Shown: positions 10,753-21,056, numbered from the stretch's first letter. The stretch: 45,671 nucleotides of DNA from Paramacrobiotus metropolitanus (GCF_019649055.1 NW_026570554.1:1-45671); one strand, 5' to 3'. The notes: generated from the sequence alone by a model not told the origin. Made by a program: numbers and translations.

Positions 10753-11890
10753 TCAGTCTCGTCCGTTTCCTGGCCGGGGCGATTCCCTGGCCGCTTGTTT
10801 TCGGAGCCTCAGCGCAAACGGTCGTGCGCCGGTTGCTATGTCGTCCGACATCCAAGGTTCGTAGGGCGACGAGTTAAATCCGCTGGGCAAAGTCTTCTTT
10901 TGTCGGTACCAGCTGATAAATCTGGTCGCGTCGTCGCTGGGATCTATGTGATCCTCACGAAAGGCATACTTTGTCGCATACCGCTCGTGGGTGTACAGCA
11001 AGTCGCGCACCCAGACTGCCATGATAACACTTCTCATCGGTGTGCCAAGTTGGGCTACGAGTGTCTCCACAGCCGCTGGTATCATTTCGTTCTGGTACAA
11101 TCCGTACAAGTTATAGTGGCAAAAGTAGTTGCCAAGCCGGGCTGCGAAGATGAATCGCAGAAATGCCGTAATTCCGTCTTGGGCCATGTCGACCTCTCCT
11201 TCAGGAAGATACTGGGTTAAGTCCAGTGCTGCCCGAGCCGCGGTAATTACAAAGGCTGGGTGGGCGTCCGTGATGACGAACTGGGCAATACTCTCCAACT
11301 CGTCATGGGAGTATTCCCGAGCTCCTAGTTGGCTCGCACGTGTTCCGTCCGGGCTGTACAGTGGTACATTCAGCAAGACCGGGTCGGTCGTCGACGGTAA
11401 CGCGTTCGATCTGGTATACGGATGTTCAACATTCCGCGCTGTGTGCGCGTTCATGTTGAAGTCGGGTTGCCACTGATGTTGTTCCAGCAGCGTCTGATAT
11501 CCGGATCGGACGAGGAATTGACGGAGGTTTTCCACCATTCGCCAGATTTGTGGTCGATTTTGTTCCTCGTAATTCATGACATTCATTATGTGGTTTGTCC
11601 GTTCAGTGGGATGTAGCATGACGACCTCGATTCCTTGTTGTCGAGCACGGTCATAACGAGGGTCTTCTCGGATCGGCACTTCCACTTGTGGCAGTTGTGC
11701 CATCTGATCGGCTACATCGACGTCCATCTGCTCCTGTTGTGCTGCTGGTTCAGCTTGGACTTCGGCCGCCGGTTCCGCTTGTTGGGCTTCCGGCTGCTGT
11801 TCAGGCGGGACGAAGTTACGTTTCGACTTATTTGTTAAGTCGACCGTAAGTCCGATTCCCGTTTCTCCAGATCCGGTTCGTTTTCCTGGT
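10753..11890 (-). CDS. Post-pol ORF C, part 2 (324 aa from ATG 11727)
   Basis: The frame is open upstream of the ATG at 11727 through a Glu/Gln/Ala-rich stretch (EVQAEPAAQQEQMDVDVADQ) that connects to part 1. The rest is a well-folded, mostly helical domain of about 260 residues (NHIMNVMNYEEQNRPQIWRM; QDGITAFLRFIFAARLGNYF; LVAQLGTPMRSVIMAVWVRD). A helical domain of this size could be a capsid- or nucleoprotein-like shell, but I recognise no family. It is the last long ORF before the 3' region. Confidence 0.6.
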
Positions 11891-12770
11891 GGGGCTCTGG
11901 TCGGATCTTTCCGACTTGTCGAATGAAGGCTCGTTGCTCTTCGATTCTGTCTCGAAGATCAACTGGGCCAATCCTATGTCGGAGGTCGTGTTCCGCAAGG
12001 TTCTTACTCGGTCGGCGCGGCTGCTGTTGAGCTGTCGGTTGAATCCGAGTTCCTTGTTGGGGAATCTGCTGAGAAACAGTTGGACGGGCCTGTGTGACCA
12101 CTGGCGTTGCCCTGTGTGGGATTGCCATCAACTGTTCCTGAGTTGCCGGTGTAAAAGTGACTGGCTGTTGAGTTCCGTCCGGCATATTCATCATCATCGT
12201 TATAGATGCGCCCGTCATTGGTCGGTTCGGATCTCCGACGAAGACATCGCGTATGGTGGGGATCAACTCTCCGGCTGTCGGGGGACCCTGTGTGGGTGTC
12301 TGTACCCGAATCTTTATTTCCGGTTCGTAGTCGGTCGGTGGTGGATGGACTCGCATTGTGGCGATCCGTTTGTCGACCTCCTTCAGCTTCTTCTGGTCGT
12401 CGAGTTGTCGTTGCAAATCCTGCATCTGACGATACTCGAACAGTCTATTCGTTAAGACTGGTGGTCGAGTTTCTTCCCATCTCGGGTCGCGAGCTCGTTG
12501 TCGCTGAATTGTGGCCAGGTTATCCTGTTCGTATGATTCTAACTGGTTGATCAGGTATTCCCTACCGGCCAGGTACCGATATGCGCTCAGGTTACCAGCG
12601 ACAACATTAATGTAAAGTGCCGCCGCCTGAGCTCGGTGCTGTGGTCCGGTGCCGGTGACTCGTTCATTTGTGAAGGATATGATGCATTGTGCACAGGGCA
12701 ATCTGTTGTTGTCCCTCGTTGCGTTATTCTCGCACTGTTGGCAGTCCACTGTAAAAGCTTCCGTACGATT
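11835..12770 (-). CDS. Post-pol ORF C, part 1 (about 311 codons)
   Basis: There is no ATG at the 5' end: the frame opens right at a splice-acceptor-like TTTTGTTTTGACAG|AATCG (exon start 12770), so the N-terminus may come from an upstream exon. The start has CQQCENN..CAQC, two CxxC pairs 14 residues apart that may bind zinc. Helical and Gln-rich segments follow (YRQMQDLQRQLDDQKKLKEV), then a Pro/Thr/Gln-rich half. The stop at 11835 overlaps an open +1/-1 frame that continues sensibly to ORF C part 2, so a small indel is likely near the end. Confidence 0.6.
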   Translation of the reverse strand, partial: NRTEAFTVDCQQCENNATRDNNRLPCAQCIISFTNERVTGTGPQHRAQAAALYINVVAGNLSAYRYLAGREYLINQLESYEQDNLATIQRQRARDPRWEETRPPVLTNRLFEYRQMQDLQRQLDDQKKLKEVDKRIATMRVHPPPTDYEPEIKIRVQTPTQGPPTAGELIPTIRDVFVGDPNRPMTGASITMMMNMPDGTQQPVTFTPATQEQLMAIPHRATPVVTQARPTVSQQIPQQGTRIQPTAQQQPRRPSKNLAEHDLRHRIGPVDLRDRIEEQRAFIRQVGKIRPEPHQENEPDLEKRESDLRST

Positions 12771-12790
12771 CTGTCAAAACAAAAGTAAGC
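12771..12790 (-). promoter_or_regulatory. Candidate 3' splice site before post-pol ORF C
   Basis: The minus strand reads CTTACTTTTGTTTTGACAG, with a branch-like CTTAC, directly at the place where the ORF C frame becomes open without an ATG. The GACAG end is shared with the site at 22581. Confidence 0.5.
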
Positions 12791-12986
12791 GAACCGTTTC
12801 TCGGTTGCGTCCTATAATTTACACCCTATGATTACTACGGTCGGGCCAGGTCGGTTCTCGAACTGGGCCAAGACGCTTTTGTGGTCGTCTAATGAGGTAG
12901 GTCGACTTCTGTTGGTCGATTGCGCCTATGTGGTGTCAATGGAGGAAGGTCGGTTATGCCTCTCCTCCAACGCATTCTGCGTTTCC

Positions 12987-15900
12987 TCATTCCCGTGTAG
13001 GTGCTTCGATCGACTCTGGCCGACTTGCTTGGTGCGAGTCAGCCAGCTCGGTCGGTTGTGCCGAGGTCGGTCGCTCCTTCGGTAAGTGTCCATATCGATG
13101 GGTTGACGGATTTAAGGCGACAAACCGTTGACCGCCCTGGACTTGGTCGGTATTCGTGGCGAACCGCTGTTGGTAAAGCGCCTTCGATAAGACGAATTCC
13201 AAGTCGTCTTCCAGGGAGTATTTCTTCCGTCCAGCGGTCGCATCTGGTTTGGCCTTATATTTAGGGTCGGTTAACTGCGGTTCCGGCGTACTCCATTCGA
13301 ACTCGAACCGTGCTGTCAGTTGGTGGAATATTTCCCCACGAGTTAGTCCTTCAGGATGCCAAGACATTCCCATGCACGCTTCGATGGCGTGTATCCATCC
13401 TTCATATGTTGAAGGAGCCGGATCTCTCTGAGCCGGTGGGAACTCATAGTACATCCGCTTTCCGCTGGTGTATGTACGTATCAGCTTCCGTGCGTGGTAT
13501 CCCAGGTCGCAGTAATGGCGTACGTTGTTCTGACTTAGTTGTTGCCAGTCGCCCTCTTCATCTACCTTCCAATGTTGGAGGAGTTTGAAGGCAATCCTTG
13601 GTGTGGCAAACTTCGGTCCACGTGTCGCTAGGGCCTTCAGGGCGGCGAATGTGTACATCCATCCCGCATCGTATTCCGAGACACTCGGCTTCGGTCGTGA
13701 CGCCGATTTAATGCCGGTATACTTCAGTCTTACGTTGACCAAAGGAGGAATGTCGTCCGGCAAGACTTCTATCGTATCTTCGTTGAATTCGGAAAGTGGC
13801 CGGTGGTCGGAGTCAGGCGTCAGTGGTACTCGTTTACCATACTGACGAGGGACGTATACTCCGCCTTCGTCCTCGTTGCTTTTGGAGTCGTCGGCCTTGT
13901 CGCCGCTATCCTTCTCTTCGGGTTGTTTGTCCGGTACCTCCGGTTCGGCCTGCTGTTGAGGTGCCGAATTCGACGGTGGTGGAGGTTTACCGTTTCCGTC
14001 GTCATCGTCATCATCGTCATCCCTGGGCGAGCCATTTCCAGGTGTCTGGAAATCCTCGTCGTCGTCATCATCTTCGGTTTCTTCCTCGGATGACGAGATC
14101 AGCTCGGATGACTTTGGTTCCTTTTTCTTAGCCGGCTTAGTCGACTTTGTCTTGGTCGACTTGGACTTTCCCTTCTGTTGGGTCGAGTCCTCCGGTTCCG
14201 GCGAAATTTCCATCGGCGAGGGCGGTGGAAGTGACTGTACGTCCTTCGGTATGAACCGTCCTTTCGCGCTCCGAGTTGGTTTGGCTGTGCTTGCTCGTCC
14301 CGCCGGAGCCGTTGCCGTGCCGACATATGTTGTCGGTTCATGCGGTGCTCGAGGTCGGGTTAAGGCTTGAACTCGTCTTTGTGACGACTGTGCAGCCGTA
14401 CGAGCTATATGCAGCAAGGTGGCTGCATCATCCGACGGTTGTTCGTTGGAATCACTGTACTCCTCGGTCGGTTCCGTGCCAGCCGGAGGCTTGTCCGTGT
14501 TGACGTAAGACATCCGGAGATTAAATTCACGCCGATGTTGTTCCGGTATGAAGTTAGGCACGGTATACCTTACCGGTACGTCGCGTTCCGCGTTAGTCGT
14601 CTGAAGAGTGTGTGCGGCGACCAGTTCTTCGATTCGACCCTCTATATGGCTAATAATTTCGTCGATGTTGCCTTTCCTGTCCATGTACATGACGTTATAT
14701 ACACGGGCAATTTGGACCAAAGTCGACCCGCGAGGGTTTCGAATGTATCCGATGCACCGTGCAATTCTAGTCAGTGTATCGTCCGCGTTCCTTGCCGCTG
14801 CACTTTTAATTGACTTGATGAGGTCCGGTGGAAGCAGTTCGGCCATCCGTCCCCATTGTCGGTGAACGGCTACTGCTAATCCGAAATCCAAAGTCCAGGC
14901 GACGATCTGCATCATGAGTTGATGCGTCAGCCATGTTCCAGTCTCGCCTCCTGCTTGGATGTTAGTGGACAAATCTCGGACCAGAGACTGATAGATGTCC
15001 ATGCCGTTTTCCTTGGCATTTCGGATACTACGGACGACTTCCACGTGTACCCGTACTGTGCGGATTAGCGTGTCAACCGGATCGTCCGGTTGTTCGTCCG
15101 GAAGGCGTTCGCGTATACCGTCCGGGGCTGGCCACTGTGATTCGTCCGTGTCCGCTCCGTGGTCGAACATTTCCTTCAGATCACCTTTATATCCCTCGTA
15201 AGGATCGCCTTCTCCATGGTCGGAGATTGAGTCCTTATCTCCGATGTCCGAGACCTGGTCGGATTCTACGTCCGACTGCTGCTTCGATGTGGACGGCTGC
15301 GGTTGTTCGATCGGAGTCGGCGGTTTTGGTGGGTTTCGTAACCGACCTCCTGAAGTCTTAGCTGGCTTTGTGCCTGCTCGCTGCATGACTTCTTGGAACT
15401 GTCGTTCCACCGCCTCCTTGTCGTGCGGTTCCTGTGCCTTCTCCTTCTGCTCGGTCCTTTGTGGGCCGGCATCCGAAATGTCCAGGTCTTCGGACGACTT
15501 GTGTCGTTTAGCCGGGTTAGGCTTTGGCGTCTTGACCGTTGAATCCGACTTCGGTTTGGTCGGTTCTTTAGCCACCGACTTTACAGGTTTCTTCTGCGTT
15601 TCCGTCGGTTGCGGTTTGGCAGACTGTTTCGCTGCTTCCTTCTTGGTCTTCCGTTTATCCTTGTGGGATTTCGCGGAGTTTGCCGAGTTGATGACCTTGG
15701 TGTCTTGGTCGTCATCGATCTGAACAGAAGGTTGTCTGGTCGGTGGGGGAACCTTCATCTTGACGGGTTGCTGTACCGTCTTCTTGGTCGACTTGGGTTC
15801 CGGAGCGGCGACTTTGTGTCGGGTCGGCGTAGCCACTTGTAGGGCTTTAGGTCGACTCTTTTCCGCTCGGTAATGTTCTCCCATGCGTTTCATGACGTCG

Positions 15901-16781
15901 GCCATTTTCTCGGTAAGTCGGTCGTGGTCGCGCCGAGCTTCCGTGGTGTTTCCAACTATGCTGGCAGGTCGGATTCTCAGCGAGTGCCATAGTTCCCTAT
16001 CCTCCGGGTACGCCATGTCGATGCAGACGCCCTGTTCCAACCTCGTCAAGTCCTTTACATGTTGTAAGGCCAGGTCGTCATGGAATTCTCGCGACGAGTC
16101 TTGAGGTGGTTTCTCCTTTGCCGTATTCCGTTTGGTCCGTATGTTAACCGACTCGTTTATCGACTCGTTTGTTCGAGACTTGTCAATTGTTAGACGTGGG
16201 CCGGAGTGGATGGAGGTCGGTTCGTCCCTTTGTGGTGACGCTACGACCGTAGTTTCGACTCGCGCTTCCGAAGGGGATGTTGTGTCCATCGCTTTTTCGG
16301 TTTTCTTCGGTTTCGTCGGAGTATTCCGAGGTGAGAACCTAGGTGGTTTCTCAATCGTCGGTTGACTTGGCAGCTTGGTCGGCTGGGATGCCGATCGGGT
16401 CGGCGAAATCTGCTTTACCGGCGATCTACCGCGTTTTGGTGTAGATCCCTTGGCTGGTGCCGCTGCCTTTTGTTTAGTGGAGTCGTCGGAGTCGTTGTTG
16501 TCCGCGTTCTCCTCTTCTTCGCTACTGTCCGACATCGTTATCGGAATCTTCTCTGTCACTTTTTCTCCAGGTCGCGGTTGGATTTCCAGCGTAAAGGCGC
16601 CTGGGTTGATACTCGGGTTGCGGAGCCGTTGGATCGTCTGGATCATAGTTGAATCCAGTGGGAGTTGTCGTAACTCCTGCTTTCCGCATCTCAGTGTCAT
16701 TAGCCGTCTAAGGACTTTGTCTCTGTCCTGGACCGTAGCATGAATCTTCTGGGCCATCTGAGTCTGTTGCTCGTCTGTCAT
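12987..16781 (-). CDS. Post-pol ORF B (1264 aa), unknown
   Basis: ATG at 16781 lies 21 nt after the end of ORF A. Residues 1-80 are a small folded part; about 85-560 is highly disordered with Lys/Pro/Ser/Thr and acidic blocks (SDSSEEEENADNNDSDDS). About 570-780 is a helical domain (LMMQIVAWTLDFGLAVAVHR; IARCIGYIRNPRGSTL), about 780-1000 disordered and very acidic (EETEDDDDDEDF; DDDDDDDDGNG). About 1005-1235 is a C-terminal folded domain with many aromatic residues (YDAGWMYTFAALKALATRG; LLQHWKVDEEGDWQQLS). No known fold can be assigned by eye. The size and mixture recall virion or nucleoprotein scaffolds, which is inference. The ORF is intact, the longest undamaged one after pol. Confidence 0.7.
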   Translation of the reverse strand: MTDEQQTQMAQKIHATVQDRDKVLRRLMTLRCGKQELRQLPLDSTMIQTIQRLRNPSINPGAFTLEIQPRPGEKVTEKIPITMSDSSEEEENADNNDSDDSTKQKAAAPAKGSTPKRGRSPVKQISPTRSASQPTKLPSQPTIEKPPRFSPRNTPTKPKKTEKAMDTTSPSEARVETTVVASPQRDEPTSIHSGPRLTIDKSRTNESINESVNIRTKRNTAKEKPPQDSSREFHDDLALQHVKDLTRLEQGVCIDMAYPEDRELWHSLRIRPASIVGNTTEARRDHDRLTEKMADVMKRMGEHYRAEKSRPKALQVATPTRHKVAAPEPKSTKKTVQQPVKMKVPPPTRQPSVQIDDDQDTKVINSANSAKSHKDKRKTKKEAAKQSAKPQPTETQKKPVKSVAKEPTKPKSDSTVKTPKPNPAKRHKSSEDLDISDAGPQRTEQKEKAQEPHDKEAVERQFQEVMQRAGTKPAKTSGGRLRNPPKPPTPIEQPQPSTSKQQSDVESDQVSDIGDKDSISDHGEGDPYEGYKGDLKEMFDHGADTDESQWPAPDGIRERLPDEQPDDPVDTLIRTVRVHVEVVRSIRNAKENGMDIYQSLVRDLSTNIQAGGETGTWLTHQLMMQIVAWTLDFGLAVAVHRQWGRMAELLPPDLIKSIKSAAARNADDTLTRIARCIGYIRNPRGSTLVQIARVYNVMYMDRKGNIDEIISHIEGRIEELVAAHTLQTTNAERDVPVRYTVPNFIPEQHRREFNLRMSYVNTDKPPAGTEPTEEYSDSNEQPSDDAATLLHIARTAAQSSQRRVQALTRPRAPHEPTTYVGTATAPAGRASTAKPTRSAKGRFIPKDVQSLPPPSPMEISPEPEDSTQQKGKSKSTKTKSTKPAKKKEPKSSELISSSEEETEDDDDDEDFQTPGNGSPRDDDDDDDDGNGKPPPPSNSAPQQQAEPEVPDKQPEEKDSGDKADDSKSNEDEGGVYVPRQYGKRVPLTPDSDHRPLSEFNEDTIEVLPDDIPPLVNVRLKYTGIKSASRPKPSVSEYDAGWMYTFAALKALATRGPKFATPRIAFKLLQHWKVDEEGDWQQLSQNNVRHYCDLGYHARKLIRTYTSGKRMYYEFPPAQRDPAPSTYEGWIHAIEACMGMSWHPEGLTRGEIFHQLTARFEFEWSTPEPQLTDPKYKAKPDATAGRKKYSLEDDLEFVLSKALYQQRFATNTDQVQGGQRFVALNPSTHRYGHLPKERPTSAQPTELADSHQASRPESIEAPTRE

Positions 16782-16802
16782 GGTCCGATCTCGGATGCCT
16801 CC

Positions 16803-19800
16803 TTAAAGTTGTGCTTCGTAGAGTATCCGTTGAAGGTCCAGTGTTTTAGCTTGGCCGACTAACTTCTTATGGACGGCCGGAGTAAATAAGGCTTTTGCTC
16901 CCATCACTTTCCGTGCTGGGCTCGGCTTCTCTTCGACCGGTGGTACAGAGGATGGAGTCGCCTTTAGGATTTCCAAGAGTTGTTCCTTGGTCCTAACTGG
17001 TGATGGCGACTTTGTCAGGAAGAGACGTCTACGTGGACCGTGCTCCTCTATCCGTTCACTCTGAGGTTCCCTTTGTGGGAGCCCAGGTAGGGTTGTCGGT
17101 CGTTCGAGAGGCTTAGGTCGGTTAACTTTAGTTGTTCCGACTTCTTCTGACGTATCCATCGGTTCATCTTCGCCTTCAAGTCCTGGTACCGGTACTTCGT
17201 CCATCGGCTCGTCTTGGTGACTCACCGGTGGAACTACCTGTGTCGGTTTGACAGGTTGTACCTTAGGCTTCTTGGCAGATGGCGGCCTCTTCGATTTCCT
17301 CTGTTCCTCCGCTTCCTTCCGTTTGTAGAAGTCGTCTACGAAGGACTGAATCATGGCTGTCAACGTTTGCAGCCGTTCCTGGTTCTTAGCCGACCACACT
17401 GTTGTTGGTCGGAGGATAAATCGGGCTTCCTTGGTGTTGTTCTCCAAGTGTCCGAGGTTAATGTCGATCTGACAATATTGTGGACTCCGCTGGTCGGTTT
17501 CATCCATCATCTTACGCAGTTCGACGATGACGGCGTCCGCTCGCAGTAATTGTGTGTTAACTGCTTTCACCCATTCGAGGTCGGGTTGGGCTGGTGGGGC
17601 TGGAGGTGGAAGTCGGACGGAATCGAAATTCGGTTTCCGAGGCGTCTGGATCTTTGTGATCCGCGACGGCCGACCTTCAGCCATGGCGTTAGGTGCCAGG
17701 TTGGTCGATTCCTGTTCCTTGTCCCGTTCCTTCTCTTCCTCATACTCATTCACTCTCGTTTTCAGCCATGACGTAGTTCGAATCAGGTGTTGCCGAGCTC
17801 TGGTAGTCTGTGGGGCGTCTGGGTGACAAAGTCGTCGTATAAACCGAGCGTTGTCTCCCCACGCCAGAATATCTCGGTCCAGGTCGTTTGCTTCTTGGCT
17901 GTTATCGACACAGAAGATCCTGCGGGCTCTCATCTCTGTGATGAGTTCCGCTGTTCGAGCCAACAGTTTGACTATGTGTGGCGCGACCGTACTCGGCAAC
18001 TCGTCCGTGTCCGGTATGGCTTCCATGATCCGAGCTTCTGTAGCCGGAGACATGGGCCGGTCGGCCATTTCCATCGGCTTTGGTTGAGCCAAGCTCGTTG
18101 AGATCAACTGACTTGAAGTCGTCGGCTGTTGCGAACCGGATGCACCTTGTTGCGTTTCCTTCCGGTATCTTTCAAGTCGTTCCTGACGTGTCTTATCCGT
18201 CATCCATTTGCGTCGGAGCATGTCGTACTCCGCTTCTATATCCTGGACGTGCATCTGGGAGGTTTTAAGTTGATCTCCGATTGCTGTCCGAATATTGCGT
18301 ATGGTCGGATCTGTTCCGTCCATACTGTCGACTTGTCGTTGTAAGTCGGCTGCAATCTTCTTCGCGCGAGCCAACCTCTGGTCAGGTGCCTCCCGCTGTT
18401 CGGCCAGTGTGGGCTCGAGCGGTTGCTGCGAAGCGGTCGGCTGCGGCTGAGTGGAAGTCGGCTGAACCCTTTGTGGGTTAGCTTCCAAGATTTTCCACAA
18501 GTCTTCGACCCGCCTTGAGCAGATAGTATACTGCTGATCCAAGGCATCACGCACTTGCTTTTCCGCCGCGTTATTAGGGTCGAGCCCCCGGAGTTGTTTT
18601 CCGAGCTTCTCCATGACGTCGACCGCTTCTCGGTACTGGTCCTCGACTTCGCCAGTGTTGACTTCTTTCGGTTCAACCGTCTCGACGTATGGGAGTTCGA
18701 CGTCAAGTCCTACTGATGGGACTGGAGAAGGTGTTCTCTCGCGATTTGGCATTGGCGCTCCCGGTTTGTTCGGGTTTGCCAAGTACTGCTTGACATGGTT
18801 GATCACCGACTGAAGTGCCTCAATGAGCCGGTCGCGGTTCGGACCTGGCGGTGGAATTTCCCATGAGCCCAGAGTATCGGCCCAATCCAACTCGAGTCGT
18901 AGTGCTCGGTTGATCCGAGTGAGGTCGGTTTCCTCCTGTTCGGTTAGGGTTCCACTAAGTCGGTGATAGTAAATGTCGGCCAAGTCTTGTCCGGCCTGAG
19001 AGATTATGTCCATGTTGGCGGTTAAGTTTTCTATCGGTGTCGTGCCGACCAAAGTCATCTCCGCTGTCGTAGTCGGTGGTGCTCGAGAAGGTGGCGTTGG
19101 CGACGGAATCCGTTTCGTGTATGTGGGTTCCGCGTCTAGGATCTCTGTGATCTGTTCGACTATCGCTCTGAGTTGTCGTTCGTCGACCTCGGTCGGTTCG
19201 TCCTTAGTGATTAGTTGATCCGCCCTCTTCAGGTAGGCCGTTAAGTCGTTCATTTTCTGTCTGGCTACCTTTAGCGTTTCGGCGTCCGTTGGTGTCTCGT
19301 TGACAAAGGATCTCTGGAGGTGATCCAGTAGATTCCATCCATCGCCGATTATGGAGCCCATCCTTTCCTTGCGGCTCTTCCGCATTGCCGAGTGCATCTC
19401 CACCGCCGATGAGGTCGACGGTAATGCATCCGAAGTCTCCGTATCGGAGTCGGGTAGTCGGCTCTGATTTCGGCTATAGTCCTGTAGCCGGTTGATGGCG
19501 TCCATCACAAGTTGAAAATGAGCTCCCGGTTCGACTGTACCTGGTTGTATCAGGTTTCTCACTAGTTGTATGTGAGTGTCGAACTCGGAGCCTATTTTCT
19601 GCACGTTCGGTTCGATTCCCCTCGCAGCGCGTCGCCGAATTCGTCTCAGTGCGCGTTCCGCCCCTTTTATGGCGCTTTTAGCGTAGAGGATCGTCCTGTC
19701 AGGTGAGGGATTCGACGTTACGGCCTGTGTGGTCGTCGTCGATGATGTGGATAAGAGGCTTCGATGATCTTCGTTGAGCTTGGTCAGTAGTTCAACCCCT

Positions 19801-19865
19801 GGCTGTATTAGCCGTTGATGTGCCAACGTCTGTGGCGTTCCATTTTGGATGAGGCTTTCGACCAA
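16803..19865 (-). CDS. Post-pol ORF A, part 4: 1020-aa helical-repeat protein
   Basis: Eight or nine degenerate units of roughly 80-110 residues, each a long amphipathic helix pair separated by a polar linker, run through the ORF. Examples of unit cores: LVRNLIQPGTVEPGAHFQLV, ARAKKIAADLQRQVDSMDG, AVNTQLLRADAVIVELRKMM. The architecture resembles spectrin-like or other helical-bundle repeats but no family is recognised. Linkers are Pro- and Thr-rich. The C-terminal about 120 residues are disordered and end in a basic, hydrophobic tail. TTG is only the first codon of the listed frame; sense extends upstream to about 19915. It stops 21 nt before the ATG of ORF B. No catalytic motif. Confidence 0.65.
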   Translation of the reverse strand: MVESLIQNGTPQTLAHQRLIQPGVELLTKLNEDHRSLLSTSSTTTTQAVTSNPSPDRTILYAKSAIKGAERALRRIRRRAARGIEPNVQKIGSEFDTHIQLVRNLIQPGTVEPGAHFQLVMDAINRLQDYSRNQSRLPDSDTETSDALPSTSSAVEMHSAMRKSRKERMGSIIGDGWNLLDHLQRSFVNETPTDAETLKVARQKMNDLTAYLKRADQLITKDEPTEVDERQLRAIVEQITEILDAEPTYTKRIPSPTPPSRAPPTTTAEMTLVGTTPIENLTANMDIISQAGQDLADIYYHRLSGTLTEQEETDLTRINRALRLELDWADTLGSWEIPPPGPNRDRLIEALQSVINHVKQYLANPNKPGAPMPNRERTPSPVPSVGLDVELPYVETVEPKEVNTGEVEDQYREAVDVMEKLGKQLRGLDPNNAAEKQVRDALDQQYTICSRRVEDLWKILEANPQRVQPTSTQPQPTASQQPLEPTLAEQREAPDQRLARAKKIAADLQRQVDSMDGTDPTIRNIRTAIGDQLKTSQMHVQDIEAEYDMLRRKWMTDKTRQERLERYRKETQQGASGSQQPTTSSQLISTSLAQPKPMEMADRPMSPATEARIMEAIPDTDELPSTVAPHIVKLLARTAELITEMRARRIFCVDNSQEANDLDRDILAWGDNARFIRRLCHPDAPQTTRARQHLIRTTSWLKTRVNEYEEEKERDKEQESTNLAPNAMAEGRPSRITKIQTPRKPNFDSVRLPPPAPPAQPDLEWVKAVNTQLLRADAVIVELRKMMDETDQRSPQYCQIDINLGHLENNTKEARFILRPTTVWSAKNQERLQTLTAMIQSFVDDFYKRKEAEEQRKSKRPPSAKKPKVQPVKPTQVVPPVSHQDEPMDEVPVPGLEGEDEPMDTSEEVGTTKVNRPKPLERPTTLPGLPQREPQSERIEEHGPRRRLFLTKSPSPVRTKEQLLEILKATPSSVPPVEEKPSPARKVMGAKALFTPAVHKKLVGQAKTLDLQRILYEAQL

Positions 19866-19867
19866 CT

Positions 19868-20623
19868 CTATGTAAGTTGAGAAGTCATCAATCTTCTGTG
19901 GAGTCGGTGTTTGTCCACCTCTGTGGTGGGCAAACCGTACCGAGTAAGATCTTCAGTTAGCCCTATGTGTGCTATGAGATCATTAATTTTCCGAACTGGA
20001 TCTGCTTCGGTGAGGTCCTGGATTCCTTCGGCCATTCGTCCGTAGATGGCTTGGAGGGCTTCTTTGCCGTCGAGGATGGTTTTCCAGACCTCTGTCGTCT
20101 GGTCATCCTGTCCAATCTGAAGTGCCATCGCATGATACCTGAGCTGGGGGACCTGTTGTTCGGTTCCACCTGTCTGGCTCTGGATTATCTGTTGAATCCT
20201 TCGGTAATGCATGTTCAATCGGACGGCCTGGTCGTCTGTCGTTATACCGTCACGTTGTTCGAGTAATTGGCGGGCGATGCGTAGGCTTCGGTGGGGATCG
20301 TTCACTATCTGAGCTCTGTTGGCGACAGCTGGTAAGTCTCCACCTTGCGTCATCCTTATTCCATCGAGGATTCGATTTCCGATCTGGATGGCGGCCCGTA
20401 CGTCCGTTATTTGGGGCATTGGTACGGCTGACGACCGACGTTCGGCTGCCTCCAAATTTTGGGTAAGGTGATGATGCCGGTCAGCTCGGTTTTGCGCATT
20501 CTGCATCCTTGTTCGGATGGCGGTTAGTTCTCCCGGAGTTGCCGGCATTCCGGTAGTCAGGTACGACTGGAGTCCTGCCATATAGTCACGGATGATCTTC
20601 CGTCGTCTTCGAGGGCTTGCCAT
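19868..20623 (-). CDS. Post-pol ORF A, part 3 (251 aa)
   Basis: It has an ATG (MASPRRRRK), but the first residues are probably out of frame with part 2 and the protein is likely continuous with it. The content is a chain of amphipathic helices, for example LTAIRTRMQNAQNRADRHHH and HRSLRIARQLLEQRDGI, with spacing like the following 1020-aa part. Near 19905 the frame shifts again; the next part is natural from about TPQKIDDFSTYIEL. Function unknown. Confidence 0.55.
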   Translation of the reverse strand: MASPRRRRKIIRDYMAGLQSYLTTGMPATPGELTAIRTRMQNAQNRADRHHHLTQNLEAAERRSSAVPMPQITDVRAAIQIGNRILDGIRMTQGGDLPAVANRAQIVNDPHRSLRIARQLLEQRDGITTDDQAVRLNMHYRRIQQIIQSQTGGTEQQVPQLRYHAMALQIGQDDQTTEVWKTILDGKEALQAIYGRMAEGIQDLTEADPVRKINDLIAHIGLTEDLTRYGLPTTEVDKHRLHRRLMTSQLT

Positions 20624-21056
20624 TCAGGAGTTCCGGCCTGTGTATCTTCCATGACTCGTTCTACGACTATTCCAGCCATTCGTAAGAATGCCCGTAGCTC
20701 CTGCAGTGTTGGGAGCGGCAATACAGGTGGTCCTTGTGGGACTTGCTGTATCGGGTTCAGCTGGAAGGCCGGAACCATTATTGGTGGCATATCCGAGCCT
20801 ACGTTCACCGCTATCATTCGTTGCGGTCCGCTTGTTGAGGCGACTACTGGTTGAGTCGTCGTCGGCTGGAGTGCTCGGATTTCATTCTCCTTTTCCGTGA
20901 ACTTTTTGTCCAATGGTCGAGCAAGTCGATATTGCCCTTGACGGTTCGGGAATGGTATTCCGCAGTCGGATCGAGAGTGGCCAGGCGCTTCTTTACCTTG
21001 TCTATTTCGTGGAGGTATTCGCTGCGTTTTTGCGCTAAGGCGTCCAGCCGGGCCAG
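20557..21056 (-). CDS. Post-pol ORF A, part 2 (two frames)
   Basis: The first about 55 codons follow the TGA in the same frame and form a charged helix pair ending NIDLLDHWTK. At a run of five A (about 20905) the sense moves by -1 to KFTEKENEIRAL and on through QELRAFLRMAGIVVERVMED. Near 20600 it moves again into the next entry (KIIRDYMAGLQSYL). The change of plausibility is clear in each case, so I interpret single-base indels within one original ORF. Content: helix pairs and a Pro-rich linker. No known family. Confidence 0.5.

Noticed and set aside
11889-17549. Many plus-strand ORFs of 100-190 aa inside the retrotransposon
   Set aside because: They are antisense shadows of long minus-strand ORFs, with Arg/Cys/Ser-rich composition and no domains.
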